Source: Bacillus sp. THAF10
Lineage (GTDB): Bacteria > Bacillota > Bacilli > Bacillales > Bacillaceae_I
Reading direction: 5' to 3'
Length of the DNA: 64,000 bases
Assembly (NCBI RefSeq): GCF_009363695.1
Contig: NZ_CP045403.1
Location: 3,854,501-3,918,500, forward strand
Part shown: piece after piece, positions 51,764-60,143 of the stretch
Layout of the letters: the number at the start of each line of letters is the position of its first letter
How positions within the stretch are numbered: position 1 is the first letter of the stretch
The notes under the pieces: model-generated
Told to the model about the DNA's origin: nothing
The model's input: only the letters and a program-made list of their open reading frames with translations
Databases searched by the model: none
Translations under genes and position numbers: made by a program

Positions 51764-53401
51764 ATGAAGAATCTTTTGTCTTTTGATTTTTGGCAGAAAT
51801 TCGGGAAAGCATTGCTAGTAGTGGTAGCTGTAATGCCTGCTGCCGGAATTATGATTTCGTTTGGTAAGCTTGTTGCCATGACGGGTGGCGACATCACAAT
51901 TGTGCAAACGATTGCAAGAGTGATGGAGGATATCGGTTGGGGTATTATCACCAACCTGCATATTTTGTTCGCTGTGGCCATCGGTGGATCATGGGCGAAG
52001 GAGCGCGCTGGCGGAGCCTTTGCTGCTCTTATTGCATTCATTCTTATTAACCGTATTACTGGGGCTATTTTTGGAGTAAATAATGACATGCTTCAGGACC
52101 CGGAAGCGACCTTCACTTCCCTTTTCGGACAAGAGTTGGTGGTTGGTGATTATTTTACATCTGTCCTTGGTGCTCCTGCCCTTAACATGGGAGTGTTTGT
52201 TGGGATTATCGCCGGTTTCTTAGGTGCGAATCTATTTAATAAGTTTTATAACTATAATAAATTACCAGATTCCCTTTCCTTCTTTAACGGAAAAAGATTT
52301 GTTCCATTTGTGGTAATTGGGGGATCGGTTATCGCGGCAGTTGTATTGGCAGTTGTGTGGCCATTTATTCAAGGATTATTGAACGATTTTGGAGTGTGGA
52401 TTGCATCTTCAAGAAATAGTGCGCCAATCATTGCACCTTTTATATTTGGTGCTTTAGAGCGACTCTTGTTGCCATTCGGCTTGCACCATATGCTTACGGT
52501 GCCTATGAACTATACATCCCTTGGCGGTACGTACACGATTTTAACTGGCGGAAGCGCTGGCTCCGTTGTATCTGGACAAGACCCACTTTGGTTAGCATGG
52601 ATTGCTGATTTGAATAATTTCCTTGCAGCTGGTGATACAGAATCATATGAAGCGTTGCTACGTGAGGTAGTTCCTGCTCGATTTAAGGTTGGGCAAATGA
52701 TTCTTTCTTGTGCGGCACTTATCGGAATTGCTTATGCGATGTATCGCAATGTAGATAAGGATAAGCGCAAAAAATACAAATCTATGTTCTTCTCTGCAGG
52801 ACTTGCTGTATTTTTAACAGGGGTAACAGAACCTATTGAATTTATGTTTATGTTTGCTGCGCCTGTGCTATATGTCATCTATGCGATTATGACAGGACTT
52901 GCGTTTGCCATTGTTGATATAATTGATATTCGTGTCCATGCTTTCGGCTTTATTGAGTTATTAACTCGGACACCCATGATTGTAAAAGCTGGTTTGTGGC
53001 TTGACCTTTTAAATTTTGTGCTTGCGTGTCTTGTTTTCTTCGGCTTAAACTTTGCGGTTGCAAACTTTATGATCAAGAAATTCAACTTCCCTACTCCAGG
53101 GCGTAACGGAAACTATATCGAGCAGGAAGAAGGAACATCTGCTGCAGCAAATGTGTCCGCTGACTCCCTAGCTCCTGCTATCATTGAGTTACTTGGTGGA
53201 GCAGCAAATATTGAAGATGTTGATGCGTGTATGACTCGCCTTCGCGTAACGGTAAAGGATAGAGAGCTTGTTGCTAGCGAGACTGCTTGGAAGGACAAAG
53301 GCGCACTTGGTCTCATTGTAAAGGATCGAGGCGTTCAAGCGATTTACGGACCAAAAGCGGACGTTATTAAGTCTGACATCCAAGACTTGTTAGGAGCGTA
53401 A
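51764..53401 (+). CDS. malT: PTS EIICB, maltose/alpha-glucoside type
   Basis: This is a 545-residue EIICB transporter. The EIIC part has about ten hydrophobic segments and the glucose-superfamily motif LTGVTEPIEFMFMFAAP; the EIIB domain is at the C-terminus with the phospho-Cys489 in DVDACMTRLRV. It has no EIIA domain. The downstream gene encodes a MapP-like phosphatase; this pair is known in lactic acid bacteria, where MalT imports maltose as maltose 6'-phosphate and MapP dephosphorylates it. The substrate call rests on that pairing. AGAAGG lies before the ATG. Confidence 0.85.
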   Translation: MKNLLSFDFWQKFGKALLVVVAVMPAAGIMISFGKLVAMTGGDITIVQTIARVMEDIGWGIITNLHILFAVAIGGSWAKERAGGAFAALIAFILINRITGAIFGVNNDMLQDPEATFTSLFGQELVVGDYFTSVLGAPALNMGVFVGIIAGFLGANLFNKFYNYNKLPDSLSFFNGKRFVPFVVIGGSVIAAVVLAVVWPFIQGLLNDFGVWIASSRNSAPIIAPFIFGALERLLLPFGLHHMLTVPMNYTSLGGTYTILTGGSAGSVVSGQDPLWLAWIADLNNFLAAGDTESYEALLREVVPARFKVGQMILSCAALIGIAYAMYRNVDKDKRKKYKSMFFSAGLAVFLTGVTEPIEFMFMFAAPVLYVIYAIMTGLAFAIVDIIDIRVHAFGFIELLTRTPMIVKAGLWLDLLNFVLACLVFFGLNFAVANFMIKKFNFPTPGRNGNYIEQEEGTSAAANVSADSLAPAIIELLGGAANIEDVDACMTRLRVTVKDRELVASETAWKDKGALGLIVKDRGVQAIYGPKADVIKSDIQDLLGA

Positions 53402-53404
53402 AAC

Positions 53405-54199
53405 ATGAAACTACTAACCTTAAACTGTCATTCTTGGCAGGAAGAGAACCAGATGGAGAAAATACAGCAGCTTGCCCACGCCATAAAGGATGAAGCATAC
53501 GATGTCATCGCTCTTCAAGAGGTTAGTCAAAGCATCGATGCGAACATTGTTACAGACAATATTAAGGCTGATAACTATGGACTAGTCCTGCAGCAGGAGC
53601 TTGAGAAAATCGGCGTTACCGATTACGAGCTCGTGTGGGACTTTGCCCATATGGGGTACGATACATTTGAGGAAGGCTTGGCTATTCTGACGAGACATCC
53701 TATTAAAGCGGTCCATTCCTTCTTTATTACAAAAAGTAACGATACGGACTTTTGGAAGACGCGTAAAATTGTTGGTACAACGATAGAGTTTAGCGGTCAG
53801 GATCTCTCCTTTTTCAGCTGTCATCTCGGCTGGTGGCAGGATGAAGAGGAGCCGGCAAAGCATCAAATGGATCAGCTCCTTGATTACGTTCGGAGCTCTG
53901 AACCCTTTTTCTTAATGGGCGATTTCAATAATACCGCTGAGATTAAGGGGGAAGGGTATACGTATTTGACCGAGACATTCGGACTTCATGATACCTATCT
54001 TTTAGCTGCTGAAAAAGACAGCGGCGTAACGGTTCGAGGGAAGATTGCTGGCTGGGATGAGAATGAACAGGACCTGCGTATTGATTTAATATTGGCAAGT
54101 AATCCCGTTCCAGTTGCCTCTTCTCGTGTCGTATTTAACGGGAAAAACAGACCGGTAGTCTCGGATCATTTTGGTGTAGAGGTTATAATAGAGGGATAA
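53405..54199 (+). CDS. mapP: EEP-family phosphatase, probable maltose 6'-phosphate phosphatase
   Basis: This 264-residue protein belongs to the endonuclease/exonuclease/phosphatase superfamily. Metal and catalytic motifs are LTLNCHSWQ (Asn), ALQEVSQS (Glu), FSCHLGWW (His), MGDFNNTAE (Asp and Asn) and VSDHFGVE (terminal Asp-His). It starts 3 nt after the PTS gene stop, so the two are translated together. MapP of Enterococcus and Lactobacillus belongs to this family and is encoded with the maltose PTS; by that analogy this enzyme makes intracellular maltose. No maltose phosphorylase lies in the window. Confidence 0.75.
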   Translation: MKLLTLNCHSWQEENQMEKIQQLAHAIKDEAYDVIALQEVSQSIDANIVTDNIKADNYGLVLQQELEKIGVTDYELVWDFAHMGYDTFEEGLAILTRHPIKAVHSFFITKSNDTDFWKTRKIVGTTIEFSGQDLSFFSCHLGWWQDEEEPAKHQMDQLLDYVRSSEPFFLMGDFNNTAEIKGEGYTYLTETFGLHDTYLLAAEKDSGVTVRGKIAGWDENEQDLRIDLILASNPVPVASSRVVFNGKNRPVVSDHFGVEVIIEG

Positions 54200-54231
54200 G
54201 TCGAATATTGACGCATTTCCAGGGAAATTGT

Positions 54232-54272
54232 AAAAGCGTGGACAGGCTCATAGCAGCTGTCCACGCTTTTTT
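54232..54272 (+). terminator. Terminator of malT-mapP, bidirectional
   Basis: AAAAGCGTGGACAG pairs with CTGTCCACGCTTTT around an 11 nt loop. It can serve the convergent ATPase gene as well. Confidence 0.93.
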
Positions 54273-54282
54273 GATTGTTTAC

Positions 54283-55398
54283 TTATACGTTTTTCGTTGT
54301 TTGTATACTACCTTCTATCGCGCGAATTTCGGACATGATTCTTTCTGTCCACGCATCCACCACGCTATAGTCCATTGCCTGCACATAAATTTCTTCTAAG
54401 CTTGCATGCCAGCTCTTTGCCTCTGTAAGCTTGCCAATCGCCGCTTGCATCGTTTCTGTATAACGACCCTTCACAAGTGCAAGCTCGTGCTCATATCGCT
54501 CATCCGTACCACTTCTAATGGTTCTCTCATACATATCCACAATGGCGTCCCCTTCTTGACCAGGAAAATATTCATGTGGCGCTGTGCTGTCAAAAATCGC
54601 GAACCCAAGCTCACGGCAAATTATCATATCAAGGCTATACGGGTCAAAGCCACAATGATAAATCTCACAATTAAAGCCCTTTTCTTCTGCCGTCTTTGCT
54701 AGCTTTTTCAGCATAGTGGATTTCCCAGAGCCAGGACGACCCTTGATAAAATAACGGTGTGTAAGACCTTCCGTTAAATTTGGAACAAAATCCTTTGCTC
54801 CTGCTGGTGTTGCCGCACCGAGAAATCGATGTCTGACATCGGCTTTTTTGTGGAGAATCTTATTTTGAAAAAGCTTTTCCTTCAGTTCCTCTGTCAGCTT
54901 ATTTGCCTCCGCAAAATTCATGTTATGAATATAGTATCTTTCCCAATCATCATGTATTTTTAACGCTCTCGCGAAGGTTTGATATGCCGTTTGGAAAGCA
55001 TTCTTTTTCTTTGAAGCTAAGTGGATGATTTCCTCTTTGTGCTTCTTCAGAAAATTAGAGTCCCAGGCCTCCCCAAGATTCACATACTCCTCGACCGCTC
55101 CTGGCGCCTTTGGTTCAATAACATGCGGCGCCGTGCCATCCACAATCCCTATTCCGAGCTTTCGTATGATCACGCCGTCCACCGATGATGTATCCGAAGA
55201 ACAATGCAAGAGTTCAATATCGTACCCTTTTTCATTCCAACTTTTTGCTATTTTTTTGATTAAGGAAGACTTCCCGGTTCCAGGGCCACCTTTTAAAATA
55301 AATACCCGATCCAATCCCTCTATGTTCGACTCATATAAGCTATAAAATCCACGTGCCGTATTGCCACCGGCGTAATAATTGAGAATTTTCCCTGCCAA
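54283..55398 (-). CDS. Double P-loop ATPase (PRK06851-like)
   Basis: This is a 371-residue P-loop NTPase with two Walker A motifs, GGPGTGKSS (37-45) and GRPGSGKST (220-228). The halves are homologous: each motif is followed by a strand plus His-Cys (LLHCSSD; IYHCGFD), a DG/DM-I-I-R/C segment and a TAPH motif (GTAPHVIEP; STAPHEYFP). The family is conserved in Firmicutes without known function. It is monocistronic. Confidence 0.82.
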   Translation of the reverse strand: MAGKILNYYAGGNTARGFYSLYESNIEGLDRVFILKGGPGTGKSSLIKKIAKSWNEKGYDIELLHCSSDTSSVDGVIIRKLGIGIVDGTAPHVIEPKAPGAVEEYVNLGEAWDSNFLKKHKEEIIHLASKKKNAFQTAYQTFARALKIHDDWERYYIHNMNFAEANKLTEELKEKLFQNKILHKKADVRHRFLGAATPAGAKDFVPNLTEGLTHRYFIKGRPGSGKSTMLKKLAKTAEEKGFNCEIYHCGFDPYSLDMIICRELGFAIFDSTAPHEYFPGQEGDAIVDMYERTIRSGTDERYEHELALVKGRYTETMQAAIGKLTEAKSWHASLEEIYVQAMDYSVVDAWTERIMSEIRAIEGSIQTTKNV

Positions 55399-55643
55399 GT
55401 TCCAACACTCCTTTGCTGGTAGGTTATATCACCATAACACTTCCCTCTTACGATATGCAGGAGGATGGAGATGGGTGAAAGCCTAGCTTGTTGGAGGAAA
55501 AATGGGTGCTATGATAAGTCTTCTGCTGCAGTAATGGCTGTTTTTGAAATGATTTTAGGTAACTTTTTCTTCTTTTGAGCAAAACAATCTGTGTATGTAG
55601 GGGAAATGGAGGGGACGGGATAACCTTGAGGGGCTGAAAAAAG

Positions 55644-55782
55644 GCGATTCAGCGAAAATTTGTGGAATTAAGCGAAAATGAAGATAATCTGGCGTTTATA
55701 TTTTTATTCTGGCGAAAACCGAGATAATTCAGCGATTATTCTACTATTCTGGCGAAAATCAACATAATCTGGCGATAGTTAA
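55644..55782 (+). repeat. Exact 20 bp phased array, word TCTGGCGAAAA
   Basis: GCG(A/T) begins at 55652, 55672, 55692, 55712, 55732, 55752 and 55772, exactly 20 bp apart seven times, with an out-of-phase GCGA at 55644. Units read ATTCTGGCGAAAA or ATTCAGCGAAAA plus about 8 variable nt. The array lies directly beyond the topB terminator (minus strand). The remainder of the gap 55399-55643 is unremarkable. Confidence 0.95.
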
Positions 55783-55825
55783 ATTGGGGGTGGATTGTCC
55801 CTTAAGTCTACCACCAACTCAACAT

Positions 55826-55860
55826 AAAAAAAACCGCACCCAATCTTATCAGGTGCGGCT
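55826..55860 (-). terminator. Terminator of topB
   Basis: Minus strand AGCCGCACC-tgataagatt-GGGTGCGGTTTTTTTT, a short GC-rich stem with a T run. Confidence 0.88.
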
Positions 55861-55885
55861 CTCATCGCGCTAGAGGCAACAAATA

Positions 55886-58081
55886 TTAATCTTTATTCAA
55901 CTTCAGCTTCGCCAACGCATCCGCTAGCGCGGTATTCACTGGCTCATCCTTGTGTTGCTTTTTCATATACTGATTCACGTCACGCTTAGACGCCTTTTGG
56001 TTGGCATTTTTCTTGCGACGCTCTTGGAAGGTGCTGAGCTTTTCGCGGTGACCGCAGACACATGCAAACATTTGCCCTTCTCCCTCACCGCGCAGTTCTA
56101 ACTTTTTACGACATTGAGGACAACGAGCATTGGTTACTTTTGAAACATTTTTGCGATGGCCACACTCGCGGTCCTGACAAACAAGCATTTTGCCTTTTTT
56201 GCCGTTCACCTCTAGCATAGGCTTGTCGCAATCTGGACAGCGTTTGCCAGTCAGATTATCATGCTTGAATTTTTCATCAGAATTTTTAATTTCATGAACA
56301 ATTTGCTTGGCGTAAGCTTTCATTTCACTGATGAACGCTTCCTTTTTCAGCTTGCCCTTTGCAATTAGTCCGAGCTTTTGCTCCCACTCTGCGGTTAGTG
56401 CTGGCGAGCGTAAATCCTCTGGAGCGAGATTCAACAGCTGTCGACCTTTGGAAGTTGTGTGAAGCCCTTTGCCGCGCTTTTCCATCAGGAAGCTATTGAA
56501 CAATTTTTCAATGATGTCGGCTCTGGTAGCCACCGTTCCGATTCCACCTGTTTCTCCGAGTGTTTTCGCAAGACTCTGGTCGGTATTTTCCATATACTTC
56601 GCAGGGTTTTCCATTGCTGACAGGAGTGTTCCTTCGTTAAATGGTTCGGGTGGCTTTGTTTTTCCGGTCGTGATTTCCACCTTTTTTATAGATAAACGAT
56701 CGCCAACAGACAAGCTAGGTAACAGCTGATCTGCATAACCGTCCGCACCTTCCTCCTGCTCTTCGATGGAACCGAAAACCTCTTTCCATCCTTGGGCAAT
56801 GACCGTTTTACCTTTTGCCACAAACTGCTCTTGGCCCATCATTGCCGTAACGGTCGTTTGCTCATAGCGGAATGGCGGTAGCAATACAGCAAGGAATCGC
56901 TTCACAATCAAGTCGAAAATTTTGTATTCCTTGTCAGAAAGCTTGCTTAACAATACCGTTTCCTCCGTTGGAATAATCGCATGGTGGTCGGTAACCTTTT
57001 CGTTATTCACAAACGATTTGTTGGCTTTGATTGGTTGAGTGAGTAGCTTTGATGCAATCGTTTTATAGGAATGCGCACGTATCGCCTCGACCCTTTCCTT
57101 TAGCGTATCGACCATATCGGTGGATAGGAATCTGGAGTCGGTACGAGGATAGGTGACAATTTTATACTGCTCATACAGGCGCTGCAAAATAGAGAGTGTT
57201 TCTTTTGCAGAATAGCCGAAAATTCGGTTGGCATCGCGCTGAAGCTCTGTAAGGTCATACAATGCCGGAGCGTACGACTTTTTCTCCGTTTTTTGGATAT
57301 CGTTGACAGAGGCATCACTATTTTTCAGTTTTTGAAAAAGTTCGTCCACTTTTGCTTGATGAAATGTTCTTCGTTCCTTCGTTTTCGCATCCTGCCAAAC
57401 AAGCTGGAAGCCGTTTTCCGTATAGGCTTTTAATCCAAAGTATTCTTTTGGAACGAAGCTCTTCATCTCTTCTTCTCTTTTCAAAATCATCGCAAGTGTT
57501 GGCGTTTGCACGCGACCACAGGATAACTGAGCGTTGTGCTTGGTAGTGAGCGCACGAGTGGCGTTCATCCCTACCACCCAGTCCGCTTCCGCACGGGCTA
57601 CTGCCGAGTAATAAAGGTTGACGTATTCTTTCCCGTCACGCAGGCGGGCAAAGCCTTCCTTAATCGCTTTGTCTGTGACAGAGGAAATCCAAAGTCGTTT
57701 AACAGGCTTTTGGACACGCGCTTTTTCGAGAATCCAACGAGCAACTAGCTCTCCTTCACGTCCAGCATCGGTTGCGATAACGATGTCCTTGACGTCTTTT
57801 CGGGTAAGCTGTGCTTTCACCGCGCTATACTGCTTGCCTGTTTGCTTGATGACCACAAGCTTTGATTCATTTGGCAGCATTGGCAGGTCTTCTAGTTTCC
57901 AGCTTTTAAATTTCACATCATAAGCCTCTGGGTCAGCTAGGGTGACTAGGTGTCCAAGCGCCCAAGTGACAATATAGTTGTCGCCTTCTAAAAATCCATT
58001 ACCTTTTTTATGGCATTTTAATACTCTTGCTATATCTCTCCCTACAGAGGGTTTCTCTGCAAGTACAACGGTTTTTGACAT
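55886..58081 (-). CDS. topB: DNA topoisomerase III
   Basis: TopB is a type IA topoisomerase that decatenates and resolves recombination intermediates. The 731-residue protein has the TOPRIM domain at the N-terminus (VLAEKPSVGRDIARVL; IATDAGREGELVARW), the active-site Tyr311 in VTYPRTDSRFL and C-terminal zinc ribbons (CPDCDKPMLEV; CQDRECGHRK; CPQCRKKLELR). It is divergent from the ABC-F gene. Length and motifs are complete. Confidence 0.97.
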   Translation of the reverse strand: MSKTVVLAEKPSVGRDIARVLKCHKKGNGFLEGDNYIVTWALGHLVTLADPEAYDVKFKSWKLEDLPMLPNESKLVVIKQTGKQYSAVKAQLTRKDVKDIVIATDAGREGELVARWILEKARVQKPVKRLWISSVTDKAIKEGFARLRDGKEYVNLYYSAVARAEADWVVGMNATRALTTKHNAQLSCGRVQTPTLAMILKREEEMKSFVPKEYFGLKAYTENGFQLVWQDAKTKERRTFHQAKVDELFQKLKNSDASVNDIQKTEKKSYAPALYDLTELQRDANRIFGYSAKETLSILQRLYEQYKIVTYPRTDSRFLSTDMVDTLKERVEAIRAHSYKTIASKLLTQPIKANKSFVNNEKVTDHHAIIPTEETVLLSKLSDKEYKIFDLIVKRFLAVLLPPFRYEQTTVTAMMGQEQFVAKGKTVIAQGWKEVFGSIEEQEEGADGYADQLLPSLSVGDRLSIKKVEITTGKTKPPEPFNEGTLLSAMENPAKYMENTDQSLAKTLGETGGIGTVATRADIIEKLFNSFLMEKRGKGLHTTSKGRQLLNLAPEDLRSPALTAEWEQKLGLIAKGKLKKEAFISEMKAYAKQIVHEIKNSDEKFKHDNLTGKRCPDCDKPMLEVNGKKGKMLVCQDRECGHRKNVSKVTNARCPQCRKKLELRGEGEGQMFACVCGHREKLSTFQERRKKNANQKASKRDVNQYMKKQHKDEPVNTALADALAKLKLNKD

Positions 58082-58238
58082 CGTAACAATCCCTTCCAGC
58101 TTTCTCTGCTCTAATCTTTACATAATGAGGGTCGGTAGTCAAAAAGGAAGAAACTTCTTCGTTTCGCTCATAGCCATTCCTTGTAAATTTTAGTATGATG
58201 AGAGATAGATATTTTTTAGGATAGGATGGAAGAGAAAA

Positions 58239-59792
58239 ATGAGTTTACTAACAGTAGATGGGTTAAGTCACAGCTTTGGAGATCGTACGTTATTTAAGGA
58301 TGTAACCTTCCGCCTTTTGGCTGGGGAGCATGTTGGCCTTGTAGGAGCGAACGGGGTTGGGAAATCCACCCTAATGAACATCGTTACAGGAGAAATCGTT
58401 TATGATACAGGCCGCGTGGAGTGGACACCGGGCGTAGAATACGGCTATTTGGATCAGCATACGGTGTTGACACCAGGAAAAACAATGCGCGATGTGCTGC
58501 GCGATGCATTTTTGCCACTCTATGAAAAAGAAAAAGAGCTAAATGCCATTACCGATAAAATGGGAACTGCCACACCAGAAGAATTGGAAGAGCTGCTGGA
58601 GCAAATGGGCGAAATCCAAGATCATTTAGACGCAGGTGGATTCTATAATCTTGATATAAAAGTAGAAGAGGCTGCTCGCGGACTTGGGCTTGATGCGATT
58701 GGACTCGACCGCGATGTTGCAGCGCTAAGTGGTGGACAGCGAACGAAAGTACTACTAGCGAAGCTGTTGTTAGAGCAACCGAAAGTATTGCTGTTAGATG
58801 AGCCAACCAACTACTTGGATGTGGAGCACATTAAGTGGCTCAGCGGTTACCTGAAGGAATACCCACACGCATTTTTGCTGATTTCCCATGACACAGAGTT
58901 CATGAATGGGGTCGTGGACGTAATTTTCCACTTGGAATTTTCGAAAATGAACCGCTACACAGCGTCCTATGAAAAGTTCTTGGAGCTTGCGGAAATCAAC
59001 AAAAATCAACATATCAACGCCTATGAAAAGCAAAAGGAATTCATTAAAAAGCAAGAGGATTTTATTGCGAAAAATAAAGCGCGTTACTCCACGACTGGTC
59101 GTGCGAAAAGTCGTCAAAAGCAGCTCGATCGCATGGAGCGAATTGACCGTCCGGAAACTGCGGCGAAGCCTACATTTGGTTTTAAGGAGTCCCGCGCAAG
59201 CAGCCGTTATGTGGTGGAAGCGAAGGACCTTGAAATCGGTTATGCTCACCCATTGCTGCCAAAGCTTTCGATGGAAATCGAGCGTGGCGACAAAATTGCC
59301 ATTGTCGGTTGTAACGGGGTTGGAAAATCGACGTTGCTAAAAACGATTTTAGGAAAAATAGATCCACTTGGTGGTTCAGTCGTACGTGGCGACTTCCTCT
59401 TCCCTTCTTATTTTGAACAAGAGGTAAAAGCGAAGGATGTTACGCCGATCGATGATGTGTGGAATGAGTTTCCGGCACTAGACCAGCATCAAGTGCGTGC
59501 AGTACTGGCGCGTTGCGGATTGAAAAATGAACACATTACTCGTCCGTTGAGTCAGCTATCAGGAGGCGAACAAGCAAAGGTTCGTTTGTGCAAGCTGATG
59601 ATGCACGAAAGCAACTGGCTGCTGTTTGACGAGCCGACCAACCACTTGGATGTGGTGGCGAAGGAAGAATTGAAGCGCGCGATCAAGGAATATAAAGGTA
59701 CCGTTCTGCTCGTATGTCACGAACCTAGCTTCTATGAGGATTGGGTAACGAAGGTTTGGAATGTTGAGGAATGGGCGGAGAAAGCGGAATAG
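58239..59792 (+). CDS. ABC-F family ATPase (YfmM-like)
   Basis: This is a 517-residue soluble protein with two ABC ATPase domains and no membrane part. Walker A motifs are GANGVGKST (about 37-45) and GCNGVGKST (about 353-361); signatures are LSGGQRTKV and LSGGEQAKV; Walker B motifs are LLLDEPTN and LLFDEPTN. The linker between them (about 245-310) is long, helical and basic, as in ABC-F proteins that act on the ribosome. It resembles B. subtilis YfmM most closely as I recall it. Antibiotic resistance activity cannot be told from sequence. Confidence 0.92.
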   Translation: MSLLTVDGLSHSFGDRTLFKDVTFRLLAGEHVGLVGANGVGKSTLMNIVTGEIVYDTGRVEWTPGVEYGYLDQHTVLTPGKTMRDVLRDAFLPLYEKEKELNAITDKMGTATPEELEELLEQMGEIQDHLDAGGFYNLDIKVEEAARGLGLDAIGLDRDVAALSGGQRTKVLLAKLLLEQPKVLLLDEPTNYLDVEHIKWLSGYLKEYPHAFLLISHDTEFMNGVVDVIFHLEFSKMNRYTASYEKFLELAEINKNQHINAYEKQKEFIKKQEDFIAKNKARYSTTGRAKSRQKQLDRMERIDRPETAAKPTFGFKESRASSRYVVEAKDLEIGYAHPLLPKLSMEIERGDKIAIVGCNGVGKSTLLKTILGKIDPLGGSVVRGDFLFPSYFEQEVKAKDVTPIDDVWNEFPALDQHQVRAVLARCGLKNEHITRPLSQLSGGEQAKVRLCKLMMHESNWLLFDEPTNHLDVVAKEELKRAIKEYKGTVLLVCHEPSFYEDWVTKVWNVEEWAEKAE

Positions 59793-59801
59793 AAATTTGA
59801 G

Positions 59802-59838
59802 AGTGGTCGTCACCATAAGGGGCGGCCGCTTTTTTTTG
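59802..59838 (+). terminator. Terminator of the ABC-F gene
   Basis: AGTGGTCGTC pairs with GGCGGCCGCT, allowing G-U pairs, and is followed by eight T. Confidence 0.8.
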
Positions 59839-59923
59839 GGAGAGGAGTGGGTTATTTGGAAGTTGGGGTTGGGGGTCTGGAGTGGAGCTGAAAAGTTTGA
59901 ACGTGGTTTTTTCCGAAATTTTG

Positions 59924-60060
59924 AATTCGCTCGCAAATCCTGTTTTTCGCTCGTAAATTGGAATTTTCGCTCGCAAATTCTGAATATCGCTACTAAATTA
60001 AGATTTTCGCTCACAAATCTTAATTTTCGCTACCAAACATGGATATTCGCTCGCAACGCC
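59924..60060 (-). repeat. Exact 20 bp phased array, word TTTGCGAGCGAA
   Basis: (T/A)TCGC on the plus strand begins at 59926, 59946, 59966, 59986, 60006, 60026 and 60046, exactly 20 bp apart seven times, in TTTTCGCTCGCAAATT-type units. Read on the minus strand the word is ATTTGCGAGCGAAAA, which shares CGAGCGAAA with the array at 40808. It lies between the convergent terminators of the ABC-F and TDO-like genes. Confidence 0.95.
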
Positions 60061-60089
60061 GTTCCCCTCCAATTTACTACCTAAACTCC

Positions 60090-60124
60090 AAAAAAAAGAA
60101 GCCTGCCAACCTCCAGCAGACTTC
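60090..60124 (-). terminator. Terminator of TDO-like gene
   Basis: Minus strand GAAGTCTGC, a loop, GCAGGCTTC, then TTTTTTT. Confidence 0.85.
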
Positions 60125-60143
60125 CCTCTATCATCATTCCCTA

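Noticed and set aside
985..60060. Possible CRISPR arrays because of regular repeats and variable fillers
   Set aside because: Repeats are only 7-14 nt, fillers 6-8 nt, words drift within an array and no cas gene is present. The geometry does not fit any CRISPR type.
59559..60084. Open frames through the TTCGCTCGC array on both strands
   Set aside because: The 20 bp period gives rotating frames; no RBS and overlap with the ABC-F gene end.
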